This document shows, in pieces, positions 35,329 to 43,457 of a stretch of DNA of 64,000 nt. How positions within the stretch are numbered: position 1 is the first letter of the stretch; every line of letters begins with the position of its first letter. The notes below the pieces were generated by a model. The model was not told where the DNA came from and searched no databases. It saw only the letters and a program-made list of their open reading frames with translations. The DNA is from Parafrigoribacterium mesophilum (GTDB taxonomy: Bacteria > Actinomycetota > Actinomycetes > Actinomycetales > Microbacteriaceae): assembly GCF_039652555.1 (NCBI RefSeq), contig NZ_JBDJAF010000001.1, positions 1,860,001-1,924,000 of the forward strand, written 5' to 3'. A program made the position numbers and the translations under genes.

Positions 35329-35357
35329 CGAATGATCACACTCATCGAATGATCATA
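35322..35357 (-). promoter_or_regulatory. 17-bp tandem duplication over the gntR start, with -10 box
   Basis: The unit CACTCATCGAATGATCA (plus strand) occurs at 35322-35338 and again at 35339-35355. TATGAT (35357-35352) is six bases before ATG 35345, which opens MSVIIR and stops across the real ATG at 35328. Each unit also contains the palindrome TGATCA, so the pair may serve as a double operator. Confidence 0.6.
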
Positions 35358-35372
35358 GGGGAGCGCCGTCGG

Positions 35373-36209
35373 CTAGAAGATCATCGGGCGGTCGTCGTCG
35401 TCCTCCGTCTGAAGGTCGAGGTCGACGAGGACGGGAACGTGGTCGCTGGGCGCGTCGCCCTTGCGCTCGTTGCGGTGAATGCTCGCCGCTGTGACGAGGT
35501 CGGCGAACGGCCGCGAGCCCAGGATGAAGTCGATCCGCATGCCTTCGTTGCGCGGGAACCGCAACTGTTTGTAGTCCCAGTAGGTGAACCCCTCGGGAAG
35601 CAGCGGCCGCACCACATCGGTGAGTCCCGCCTGCTCCACCGCCGCGAAGGCGGCCCGCTCGGGTGCGGAGGTGTGCGTATTGTTCACGAAATCCCAGGTG
35701 GGCCACACATCGGTGTCCAGCGGGGCGATGTTCCAGTCGCCCATGAGCGCCAGTGGGGTCGTCGGATCACTGTTCAGCCAGCCGGAGGCCGCCTCGGCGA
35801 GCCGGGCGAGCCAATCCAGCTTGTAGAAGTAATGCGGGTCGCCCAGCGCACGCCCGTTCGGCACGTACAGGCTCCACAGCCGCACTCCGCCGGCGGTGAC
35901 GCCGAGAGCGCGGGCCTCCAGCGGCAGGTCGGTGCCGGTGCTGCCCTTGAGGAAGCCGGGCATGCCGTCGAAGCTTGTCGCCGGATCGGTCATCGGCAGG
36001 CGGCTGGCGAACGCCACGCCGTTCCACTGGTTGAGGCCGTTCAATTCGATCTCGTAGCCCGCTTCGGCGAAGGGTTCATACGGGAACTGCTCCGCGGTGC
36101 ACTTGATCTCCTGCATGGCAAGAGTGTCGACATCCTCTCGAACCAGCCAGTCCACCACCCGCGCCACCCGGCTGCGGATCGAGTTCACGTTCCAGGTCGC
36201 GATGCGCAT
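35373..36209 (-). CDS. xth: Exodeoxyribonuclease III
   Basis: A 278-residue AP endonuclease/3'-5' exonuclease of base-excision repair. Catalytic pieces are all visible: TWNVNSIRSR, the metal Glu in MQEIKC, GDWNIAPLDTDVW, RIDFILGS and the final SDHVPVLVDL. Leaderless start: TAGAGT (36221-36216) ends six bases before ATG 36209. It is divergent from the 5'-3' exonuclease gene with a gap of about 60 bases. Confidence 0.95.
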   Translation of the reverse strand: MRIATWNVNSIRSRVARVVDWLVREDVDTLAMQEIKCTAEQFPYEPFAEAGYEIELNGLNQWNGVAFASRLPMTDPATSFDGMPGFLKGSTGTDLPLEARALGVTAGGVRLWSLYVPNGRALGDPHYFYKLDWLARLAEAASGWLNSDPTTPLALMGDWNIAPLDTDVWPTWDFVNNTHTSAPERAAFAAVEQAGLTDVVRPLLPEGFTYWDYKQLRFPRNEGMRIDFILGSRPFADLVTAASIHRNERKGDAPSDHVPVLVDLDLQTEDDDDRPMIF

Positions 36210-36221
36210 GCCTCAACTCTA
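36210..36221 (-). promoter_or_regulatory. Leaderless promoter -10 of xth
   Basis: TAGAGT then six bases to ATG 36209. Confidence 0.45.
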
Positions 36222-36270
36222 TTTCAGCCGATGCTGGTGGTCCGGCTCGGCAATGGGACACACTGTACGG

Positions 36271-37224
36271 GTGAACGATGATCGCCTGATGCTGCTGGAT
36301 ACCGCAGCGCTGTACTTCCGTGCCTTCCACGGTGTTCCGGACACGGTTCGCGCGCCGGACGGCACCAGTGTCAATGCGGTTCGCGGACTGCTCGATATCA
36401 TCGCGCGTCTGGTGACCGACTTCACCCCCGGCGGACTGATCGCCTGCTGGGACGACGACTGGCGCCCGCAGTGGCGGGTCGAGCTGATCCCCAGTTATAA
36501 GGCACACCGCGTCGCTGAGCTCGTCGAGGGCGGCTCCGACGTCGAGCTGGTGCCCGAGCTGCTCACCCCGCAGGTGCCGATTATCGTCGAGACGCTGAAC
36601 GCCCTCGGCATCCCGATCCTGGGCAAGCCCGGATATGAGGCGGACGACATCATCGGCACGCTCGCCGCCACGGCTACCGGACCGGTCGATGTCGTCACCG
36701 GCGACCGTGACCTGTTCCAGGTGGTGGACGACGCCCGGGACGTGCGCGTCATCTACACCGCACGGGGGATGAGCAACCTGGAAATCGTCACGGACGCGGT
36801 GCTCCGGCGCAAGTACGGCGTCGCCGCCGTCCAGTACGCCGATTTCGCGGCCCTGCGCGGCGACAGCTCCGATGGCCTGCCCGGTGTGGCGGGCGTCGGG
36901 GAGAAGACGGCGTCCGCGCTGCTCGCCCAGTTCGGTACCCTGGCCGGTGTCGTGGCAGCGGTGGCTGATCCCACGGTGCCGTTGTCGGCCGGGATCAGGG
37001 CCAAGATCGCAGCTGCCGCCGACTACCTCACTCGTGCACCCGCGGTCGTGGAGGTCGTGAGCGATCTCGACCTGCCGGCGGTCGACGCGCGGATCGAAAT
37101 CCCGGATGCCGGCCGCGGTGCGCTGGATGACCTGACGGTCCGTTGGGGGCTGGGCGGGGCGGCGTCCCGGGTGGTTGCCGCGCTTCAGAGCGCCCAGGCC
37201 AAAGGGGCAGGCTCGCTTCAGTAG
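36271..37224 (+). CDS. Stand-alone 5'-3' exonuclease (PolA N-domain type)
   Basis: A 317-residue FEN-family nuclease that removes RNA primers and flaps. Metal-binding acids appear in MLLDTAALYFRAFHG, PGYEADDIIGTLA and VVTGDRDLFQVVDD, and the helix-hairpin-helix is in SDGLPGVAGVGEKTASALL. The protein lacks the polymerase and 3'-5' domains of PolA. GTG 36271 is chosen because CACACT ends six bases before it; ATG 36253 in the same frame is the alternative. Confidence 0.9.
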   Translation: MNDDRLMLLDTAALYFRAFHGVPDTVRAPDGTSVNAVRGLLDIIARLVTDFTPGGLIACWDDDWRPQWRVELIPSYKAHRVAELVEGGSDVELVPELLTPQVPIIVETLNALGIPILGKPGYEADDIIGTLAATATGPVDVVTGDRDLFQVVDDARDVRVIYTARGMSNLEIVTDAVLRRKYGVAAVQYADFAALRGDSSDGLPGVAGVGEKTASALLAQFGTLAGVVAAVADPTVPLSAGIRAKIAAAADYLTRAPAVVEVVSDLDLPAVDARIEIPDAGRGALDDLTVRWGLGGAASRVVAALQSAQAKGAGSLQ

Positions 37225-37233
37225 AATCGGCAG
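37222..37233 (+). promoter_or_regulatory. Leaderless promoter -10 of pyrE
   Basis: TAGAAT (37222-37227) overlaps the stop region of the exonuclease gene and ends six bases before GTG 37234. Confidence 0.5.
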
Positions 37234-37788
37234 GTGACTGACACACGTGAGCAGCTCATCGAGTACATCCGCGCCGAGGCCGTCTTCCACGGGGAATTTG
37301 TGCTGACCAGCGGCAAGAACGCGACCTACTACGTCGATCTGCGCAAGGTCAGCCTCGACCACCGCGTCGCCCCGCTCATCGGCACGGTGATGCTCGACCT
37401 CATCGCGGCCGTCCCCGACGTCAGCGCCGTCGGCGGCATGACGATGGGCGCCGACCCGATCGCCGCCGCCGTGCTCCACCAGGGCGCCGCCCGGGGGCTG
37501 GGCTATGACGCGTTCGTGGTGCGCAAGGAACCCAAGGACCACGGCCGCGGCCGGCAGGTCGAGGGCCCGGATGTGAACGGCAAGCGGGTGATCGTGCTCG
37601 AGGACACCTCCACGACCGGCGGTTCGCCGCTGTCCGCCATCGCCGCACTGGAGAAGGTCGGCGCCGAGGTCGCCGCCGTCGCGGTGGTGGTCGACCGCGA
37701 CACCGGGGCCCGCCAAAGAATCGAAGCCGCCGGATACCCCTACTTGGCGGCCATCGGGTTGTCGGATCTGGGACTCGCGAATGAGTGA
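37234..37788 (+). CDS. pyrE: Orotate phosphoribosyltransferase
   Basis: A 184-residue enzyme of pyrimidine synthesis that joins orotate and PRPP to OMP. It opens LIEYIRAEAVFHGEFVLTSGKNATYYVDLRKV, has the flexible-loop Lys/Arg region VRKEPKDHGRGRQVEG, and the PRPP-binding VIVLEDTSTTGGS. The length fits the short actinobacterial form. The next gene overlaps its stop by eight bases. Confidence 0.95.
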   Translation: MTDTREQLIEYIRAEAVFHGEFVLTSGKNATYYVDLRKVSLDHRVAPLIGTVMLDLIAAVPDVSAVGGMTMGADPIAAAVLHQGAARGLGYDAFVVRKEPKDHGRGRQVEGPDVNGKRVIVLEDTSTTGGSPLSAIAALEKVGAEVAAVAVVVDRDTGARQRIEAAGYPYLAAIGLSDLGLANE

Positions 37789-39283
37789 TGATTCCGGTCA
37801 CCTGGGATTCGGCCGCCGGCGCCAACGCCGCGCGGGCCACGACAGCGATATGGCCGACAACGGCACGTCGGACAACGGCACGGATGCCAGCGGCTGGCTT
37901 GCCGCGCAGTTTCAGGACGCGGGCGACACCCCTGCCGAAGAAGCCGGTCCGGGGTTCTCACCGCCGGACACCGGAAGCCTGCGGAGCGTTGAGCGCTCCG
38001 CAGAGGCGACGCCGGACGTCGTCGCACCGCCGGCCGCAGCCGCCGACGGATTCCGCTGGGGACTGAAGCCGCAGACGACCCCCGCCGCGCCGCCGCCGGC
38101 CAGTCCGGTGCCGTCGAATCCGGGCGCGTCTAATCCGGCCGCGTCTAATCCGGTGGCATCGAATCCTCCCCCTCTGCCGCAGCCTGCGGCCGTCCCCGCC
38201 GACCCATTCTGGCCCGCCGATCCGCACCTTCCCGTCGTGCCGCCGGACCTCCCCGTCGCGGCGGCACCGGTATCGAGGTCCGCGCCGGCCGAGTCGTCGG
38301 CGGCCACGGTCCAGCCGCCCGACCGGGCGCTACCCACGGAATTGTTCTCGCCGGTGCAGCCAGGCGAGCCGACCGAGCCGCTTGCCTCCCGCCGCACCTT
38401 CCGGCCCCGCGTGCTCCCCGACCCGGACACTCCCGGGCCCGTGCCGCCGCTGGCTACGCCGCCGGCGCCACCGCTCATCCCGGCGACGGTACATCGTGAA
38501 AACGAAGATTCACCGTTGGCAGCCCTGTTCCGGGAGCGCGAGCACCAGGTGCCCGCCGCCGAACCCACGGTGCGGCTGCCCAGCGTGCCGGCAGCAACCC
38601 CGCCGGTAGCCGGACCCGCTCCTCGGCGCGCGCCCGCCGAGCCGAGGCGCCCTCCCGGATCCGGGTGGTCAGGCAACAGGAAGCTGCTGCTGTGGGGCGG
38701 TGGCGCCGTGCTGGCCTTGCTCGCCCTGATCGGGCTGTTCTTCCTCGGCACTCGACTTCCGGAACTGTTCGGATCGGCTCCCGCCACCGCATCCGAAACC
38801 ACGGCGCTGAAGACGGCGAGCCCCAGTGCGAGTCCGAGCCTGGCTCCCAGCCCCACCCCCAGCGCTTCTCTGGTGACCCAGCTGGCCGCCGTCGGGCCGC
38901 TGACGCCCGGCACTCACCCCTGGGAGAGCCTGCGCGGCGGTGAATGCCTCGGCGGGTACGAGTCGCCGTGGGCGGAAGAGTTCGCCGTGGTCGACTGCGC
39001 CGTGCCACATCCGGCCCAAATGGTGCACCACGGAGTGTTCGGCCCGGATGATGCCGGCACCTACCCCGGCGTCGACGCCCTGCAAGCCCAGATCAACCTG
39101 CTCTGCTCCGCGCCCACGGTGATCGACTTCGCCGCGGCCGGAGCCTACAACGACATTCAATTCGCCGCGAGTTACGCCGCCACCGAGGCGGAGTGGATCG
39201 CCGGCCACCGCGACTACTTCTGTTTCATCTCGCGCAGCTCCGGTGAGCCATTGACCGGCAGCGTCGCCGTCTCCGTGGGTTAG
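37781..39283 (+). CDS. Septum-formation family membrane protein, Pro-rich
   Basis: A 500-residue protein. Residues 1-300 are disordered and rich in Pro, Ala and Ser. A single membrane helix (KLLLWGGGAVLALLALIGLFFLG) near 305-330 is followed by a Ser/Thr/Pro linker and an extracytoplasmic septum-formation domain (about 370-490) with paired Cys: GECLGGY, VDCAVPHPAQMVHHG, LLCSAPT and YFCFIS. The domain is known from mycobacterial proteins linked to septation; the exact role is open. Start ATG 37781 overlaps pyrE. Confidence 0.85.
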   Translation: MSDDSGHLGFGRRRQRRAGHDSDMADNGTSDNGTDASGWLAAQFQDAGDTPAEEAGPGFSPPDTGSLRSVERSAEATPDVVAPPAAAADGFRWGLKPQTTPAAPPPASPVPSNPGASNPAASNPVASNPPPLPQPAAVPADPFWPADPHLPVVPPDLPVAAAPVSRSAPAESSAATVQPPDRALPTELFSPVQPGEPTEPLASRRTFRPRVLPDPDTPGPVPPLATPPAPPLIPATVHRENEDSPLAALFREREHQVPAAEPTVRLPSVPAATPPVAGPAPRRAPAEPRRPPGSGWSGNRKLLLWGGGAVLALLALIGLFFLGTRLPELFGSAPATASETTALKTASPSASPSLAPSPTPSASLVTQLAAVGPLTPGTHPWESLRGGECLGGYESPWAEEFAVVDCAVPHPAQMVHHGVFGPDDAGTYPGVDALQAQINLLCSAPTVIDFAAAGAYNDIQFAASYAATEAEWIAGHRDYFCFISRSSGEPLTGSVAVSVG

Positions 39284-39321
39284 CGTAAGGATCAGGGCGC
39301 GGCGGAAGGCAGGGCACGAAC

Positions 39322-41283
39322 GTGGATGTAAGCCAGATCGCCACCAGTATCGTCGTCGTCACGATCGCCACCGTGCTGTTCATGGTCCTACTGGCGGCCA
39401 TCGTGCGCCGTCTGCTCGCCGTGCCGATCGGGATGCTGCGCATCCTGGCCTCCGGTGTCGTCGCCCTGGCCGCCGAGGTCGCGTTCGAGGCGCAGTTCAT
39501 CTGGGGCCAGCCACACTCGAGTGCGGCCTTGATCCCGGTGCAGCTGGGCATCATCGTGCTCGTGTCGATGACGTTCCTCGTGCTCGGCGAACTGATCGTG
39601 CCCACCGGAACCATCCCGCGACCCGACCGCTGGATTCCCGCCCTCAAGGCCCGCGCCGAGCGCGGGCGGCGCTACTCGCAGATCACCAGGATCGCGCTCA
39701 AGCACGGGCTGTTCCCGGTGCGCCGGCCCCGGGCGCAGTCCACGCTGGAAGGCTCACGGGGTCGCGCCCGGCAGGCCAGGGCGCTGCGCCAGGCGCTGGA
39801 GGAGGCGGGGGTCACCTTCGTCAAGTTCGGGCAGACGCTGTCCACCCGCAGCGACATCCTGCCGCCGGAGTACCTCGACGAACTGTCATCACTGCAGGAA
39901 AGGGTGCCGCCCGCGCCGTGGGACGGCATCAAGGCGCTGCTGGAGCGGGAACTCGGAGCCGCGGTCGACGAGGTGTTCTCCCAGTTCGATCCGGTGCCGA
40001 TCGCCGCGGCATCCATAGGCCAGGTGCACCGCGCCAGGCTGCACACCGGCGAGGACGTCGCCGTGAAGGTGCAGCGGCCCGGCGTCATTCCGTTGGTGGA
40101 GCGCGACCTGGACATCACCGTCCGGATGGCCGCCAGGCTGCAGCAGGGCACCGAGTGGGGCCGCTCACTGCACGTCAGCGATGTGGCGGATGCCTTCGGT
40201 GATTCGCTCCGCAGGGAACTCGATTACCGCATCGAGGCGAGGAATGTCGCGGCGATGGCGGCGGCACAGGCACAGCATCCGGAGTCCGAGCGGGTCGAGA
40301 TCCCGAGGCTGTACGAGAAACTCTGCACCAGGCGGGTGCTGGTGATGGAGTTCATTCGCGGCGACACGCTCGCCGCGAAGTCGGTGACCCGGACCAGCGA
40401 CGACCGCGACGAGCAGGGGCGGCGGCTGTTCCGGTCGTTGCTACGGCAGATCATGGTGGACGGGGTGTTTCACGCTGACCTGCACCCCGGCAACGTGATG
40501 CTGTTGCCCGGCAAGCGGATCGCGCTGCTCGATTTCGGATCGGTGGGACGACTCGACTCCGAATTGCGCCGGGAGGTGGGGGAGATACTGCTCACCTTTT
40601 ACCGGGGTGATGCTGCCGGAATGAGTGACCGGCTGCTCAGCATCGTGGGGGTGCCCGACGGGGTCAATGAGCAGGCGCTGCGGCGGGAACTCGGCCGGTT
40701 CATGGCGCTGCACCTCGGTCCTGGCGCGACGATGGATGTGGCCATGTTCACCGACATGGTGGCGCTGCTCGCCCGCTACGAGCTCGCGTTCCCCGCGGAA
40801 CTCACTGCCGCGTTCCGCGCCGTGGCGATCCTCGAGGGCACGCTGCGCTCGCTCGCCCCCGGATTCAACGTGCTCACCGAGGCCAGGGACTTCGCCAAGT
40901 CGCAGGTGATCTCCGCGTTCCGGCCGTCAGCGCTGCGGGAGAGCGTGACGGATGAGCTGGCGTCCATCGTTCCGATGCTGCGGCGCCTCCCGCGCCGCTT
41001 TGACCAGATCTCGTCGGCGCTGGAGGCGGGCCGGTTGTCCGTCAACGTGCGGCTGTTGGCCGATGCCCGTGACCGGCGGGTGATCCGCGGGCTCGTGCAC
41101 GAGGTGATCCTCACCTTCCTCGGCGGATTCGCCGGGGTGATCGCCACCATCCTGCTCACCAGCTCCGGGGGCCCGCAGGTGACGCCGACGCTCGGGCTGT
41201 ACCAGATCTACGGCTACAGCCTTACCGTGGTCGCCGTCGTGCTCGTGTTACGCGTACTGTTCGACGTGTTCCGCCGCCCATAG
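39322..41283 (+). CDS. UbiB/ABC1 (AarF) atypical kinase-like membrane protein
   Basis: A 653-residue protein with hydrophobic segments at the start (about 5-30, 40-60, 68-90) and end (about 600-650). The kinase-like core has the ABC1 marks: KFGQ in FVKFGQTLSTRSD, the alanine-rich loop IAAASIGQVHRA, the Lys in VAVKVQRPG, HADLHPGNV and LDFGSVGRL. Relatives are needed for quinone synthesis and lipid-linked functions, with ATPase activity shown for some. It uses GTG 39322. The gene follows the septum protein by 38 bases. Confidence 0.93.
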   Translation: MDVSQIATSIVVVTIATVLFMVLLAAIVRRLLAVPIGMLRILASGVVALAAEVAFEAQFIWGQPHSSAALIPVQLGIIVLVSMTFLVLGELIVPTGTIPRPDRWIPALKARAERGRRYSQITRIALKHGLFPVRRPRAQSTLEGSRGRARQARALRQALEEAGVTFVKFGQTLSTRSDILPPEYLDELSSLQERVPPAPWDGIKALLERELGAAVDEVFSQFDPVPIAAASIGQVHRARLHTGEDVAVKVQRPGVIPLVERDLDITVRMAARLQQGTEWGRSLHVSDVADAFGDSLRRELDYRIEARNVAAMAAAQAQHPESERVEIPRLYEKLCTRRVLVMEFIRGDTLAAKSVTRTSDDRDEQGRRLFRSLLRQIMVDGVFHADLHPGNVMLLPGKRIALLDFGSVGRLDSELRREVGEILLTFYRGDAAGMSDRLLSIVGVPDGVNEQALRRELGRFMALHLGPGATMDVAMFTDMVALLARYELAFPAELTAAFRAVAILEGTLRSLAPGFNVLTEARDFAKSQVISAFRPSALRESVTDELASIVPMLRRLPRRFDQISSALEAGRLSVNVRLLADARDRRVIRGLVHEVILTFLGGFAGVIATILLTSSGGPQVTPTLGLYQIYGYSLTVVAVVLVLRVLFDVFRRP

Positions 41284-41288
41284 TCGCT

Positions 41289-41344
41289 CACTTGCATCCA
41301 AGCGTTGCTCCCGGGCTCACGGAAGGTGCACAACGCGCAAGTCA
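41289..41344. repeat. ACTTGC hairpin, family B copy 1
   Basis: ACTTGC at about 41290 and its inverted partner GCGCAAGT ending near 41342 bracket an imperfect hairpin between the convergent UbiB-like and HAD genes. It is the weakest of three related elements (43314, 58378) and acts most simply as a terminator. Confidence 0.45.
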
Positions 41345-42130
41345 ATGCGTGGAGGGCGTCTCCACCAGGTCCACGATGCCTTTGAGCACTTCGTCGGGGC
41401 GGAACGGGTAACGTTCGATCTCGGCCTGGTCGCTGATGCCGGTGAGCACCAGGATGGTATGCAGACCCGCCTCGATGCCCGCGACGATGTCGGTGTCCAT
41501 CCGGTCGCCGATCATGCCGGTGTTCTCCGAGTGCGCGTGGATCTTGTTCATCGCGGAGCGGAACATCATCGGGTTGGGTTTGCCCACCACGTACGGTTCC
41601 CGCCCGGTGGCCTTGGTGATGAGCGCGGCGACGGCTCCGGTGGCCGGCAGCGGTCCCTCGGCACTTGGCCCCGTGGCATCCGGGTTGGTGATGATGAAGC
41701 GGGCGCCGGAGCCGATCAGACGGATGGCGCGGGTGATTGCCTCGAACGAGTAGGTGCGGGTCTCGCCGACGACCACGTAGTCCGGGTCGTTCTCGGTCAT
41801 GATGAAGCCGGCCTCGTGCAGGGCCGTGGTGATGCCGGCCTCACCGATCACGAACGCGCTGCCGCCGGGGGACTGCGACTTCAAGAAGGCCGCCGTGGCC
41901 AGCGCGGACGTCCAGATCGACTCCTCGGGGACATCCAGGCCGGATGCGCGCAACCGGGCGCTCAGATCCCGCGGCGTGTAGATCGAATTGTTGGTGAGCA
42001 CGAGGAACCGGGTGCCGTTGCCCTGCCACTGCGCGATGAGTTCGGCCGAGCCGGGCAGCGGCCGGTTCTCGTGCACGAGCACGCCGTCCATGTCGGTGAG
42101 CCAGCATTCGATGTCGCGGCGGTCTCTCAT
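41342..42130 (-). CDS. HAD-IIA phosphatase (NagD/p-nitrophenylphosphatase-like)
   Basis: A 262-residue HAD hydrolase. Motif I is DMDGVL in CWLTDMDGVLVHEN, motif II is in VLTNNSIYTPRDL, the Lys is in VVGKPNPMMF, and motif IV is MIGDRMDTDIVAG. The C2 cap between motifs II and III places it in class IIA. Substrates of this group are sugar phosphates or nucleotides. TACGAT ends six bases before ATG 42130; the longer frame upstream runs through the palindromic repeat and another gene and is rejected. Confidence 0.92.
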   Translation of the reverse strand: MRDRRDIECWLTDMDGVLVHENRPLPGSAELIAQWQGNGTRFLVLTNNSIYTPRDLSARLRASGLDVPEESIWTSALATAAFLKSQSPGGSAFVIGEAGITTALHEAGFIMTENDPDYVVVGETRTYSFEAITRAIRLIGSGARFIITNPDATGPSAEGPLPATGAVAALITKATGREPYVVGKPNPMMFRSAMNKIHAHSENTGMIGDRMDTDIVAGIEAGLHTILVLTGISDQAEIERYPFRPDEVLKGIVDLVETPSTH

Positions 42131-42142
42131 CCGGCCATCGTA
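42131..42142 (-). promoter_or_regulatory. Leaderless promoter -10 of the HAD gene
   Basis: TACGAT (42142-42137, minus strand) then six bases to ATG 42130. Confidence 0.45.
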
Positions 42143-42168
42143 TCGAGCGCCCCTGCCGCCTGTCGGAA

Positions 42169-42250
42169 CCCGTTTCAAGGAAAAACTGTCACGATGGCCC
42201 CCGGATGTCGGTGGAACGGCCCGGGAAGTACGGTTTTTCCTTGAAACGGG
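42169..42250. repeat. Palindromic element, family A copy 4
   Basis: Arms 42169-42190 and 42231-42250: CCCGTTTCAAGGAAAAAC matches its inverted partner at 19 of 20. Inside the arm GGAAAAAC replaces the GGAGTTTC of copy 1, and the other arm changes to match. It lies between divergent genes. Confidence 0.8.
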
Positions 42251-42331
42251 GTGGGGGGACGGGCGGGGCGGGGTGCGGCGGCGAAAGTCGGCGCGCGCGA
42301 CAGTGCCGGAAGCCGCCATGATGGGAGGGTG

Positions 42332-42625
42332 ATGAACACTGAACCTGCGGAAGTCGTCGCTTCCGAAGTGCGGGCGGCCACCGCGCGCCTGAAGGGGCTC
42401 GCCGTCGTCAGCGTGTGCTGTGCCGTGGTCGCGCTCGCGGTGGTATTCGTGCCCTACGGGGTGATCCCGGCCGGGCTGGTCGCGGTGGCAGGGCTGGTGG
42501 TCGGAATCGTCTGCCTGATCCGCGATCCCGGCTTCAACCTGCTGGGACTCGCAGGCACGGTGCTCTGCTCCGCGGCAGTGAGCACGGTTGCCGTCGTGGT
42601 CATCCTGCGCGCGATCGGCGGCTGA
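42332..42625 (+). CDS. Small two- to three-helix membrane protein
   Basis: A 97-residue hydrophobic protein. A 25-residue soluble start (MNTEPAEVVASEVRAATARL) leads to helices at about 26-46, 50-66 and 75-95. No family is recognised. GGGAGG is close before ATG 42332. The next gene begins 44 bases later on the same strand, and co-transcription is possible. Confidence 0.65.
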   Translation: MNTEPAEVVASEVRAATARLKGLAVVSVCCAVVALAVVFVPYGVIPAGLVAVAGLVVGIVCLIRDPGFNLLGLAGTVLCSAAVSTVAVVVILRAIGG

Positions 42626-42656
42626 GCCGCGGGGCATCCGACAGGATGCGGCCGGG

Positions 42657-42669
42657 TACCCTGGACACC
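42657..42669 (+). promoter_or_regulatory. Leaderless promoter -10 of the TrmH-type gene
   Basis: TACCCT (42657-42662) then seven bases to GTG 42670. Confidence 0.4.
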
Positions 42670-43314
42670 GTGCCCGAGCTGCCCCCGAACCCGTCCGTCG
42701 AACTGACCACCCACGGCGTCGGTCCCTGGCGCGGCGAGCTGCCGACCGACGAGATCTACGACCCGGAGCTGCTCAAGCACGGCGACTCCCGCAACGTCAT
42801 CGACCGGTACCGCTACTGGCGGATGGAGGCGATCGTGGCGGACATCGATCAGCACCGGCATCCGTTCCACGTCGCCATCGAGAACTGGCAGCACGACATG
42901 AACATCGGCTCCATCGTGCGCACCGCCAACGCGTTCGCGGCCGACACCGTGCACATCGTCGGCCGGCGCCGCTGGAACAAGCGCGGGGCCATGGTCACCG
43001 ACCGCTACCAGCATGTGCTGCACCATCCGGATGTCGCCGCCCTCGTGTACTGGGCGGCCGAGCACGATCTGCCCATCATCGCCATCGACAACGTGCCCGG
43101 CTCGGTGCTCATCGAGACGTTCGCCTTCCCCGAGCGCTGCATCCTCTTGTTCGGCCAGGAGGGCCCCGGGGTGTCGCCGGAAGCGATCGCGGCGGCGGAT
43201 GCCGTGGTCGAGATCAGCCAGTTCGGCTCGACCCGCTCGATCAACGCTTCGGCCGCCGCCGCGGTGGCCATGCACGTGTGGATCACCCAGCACGCCTCTA
43301 GCCGTCGGTGCTGA
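42670..43314 (+). CDS. TrmH/SpoU family RNA 2'-O-methyltransferase
   Basis: A 214-residue knotted methyltransferase. The three SpoU motifs are present: NWQHDMNIGSIVRTANAF (motif 1), LLFGQEGPGVS (motif 2) and ISQFGSTRSINASAAAAVAM (motif 3). The target may be tRNA or rRNA. Start: GTG 42670, seven bases after TACCCT, rather than ATG 42646, which lies before that box. Confidence 0.92.
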   Translation: MPELPPNPSVELTTHGVGPWRGELPTDEIYDPELLKHGDSRNVIDRYRYWRMEAIVADIDQHRHPFHVAIENWQHDMNIGSIVRTANAFAADTVHIVGRRRWNKRGAMVTDRYQHVLHHPDVAALVYWAAEHDLPIIAIDNVPGSVLIETFAFPERCILLFGQEGPGVSPEAIAAADAVVEISQFGSTRSINASAAAAVAMHVWITQHASSRRC

Positions 43315-43366
43315 CTTGCGCCGTGTGCTCCTTCGTGGGCCTTGGGAACAACACTTTGGCGCAAGT
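43314..43366. repeat. ACTTGCGC hairpin, family B copy 2
   Basis: ACTTGCGCC at 43314 is repeated inverted as GGCGCAAGT ending at 43366. It starts on the last base of the methyltransferase stop codon, as expected of a terminator. Confidence 0.6.
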
Positions 43367-43457
43367 GACGCTGGTTCGCGTGCCGTCGCCCAGCATCCGC
43401 GATCTGCCCTCACGATAGGATGGGGCGTAATCCCCCACTGATTCGAAGGGATCGTCC

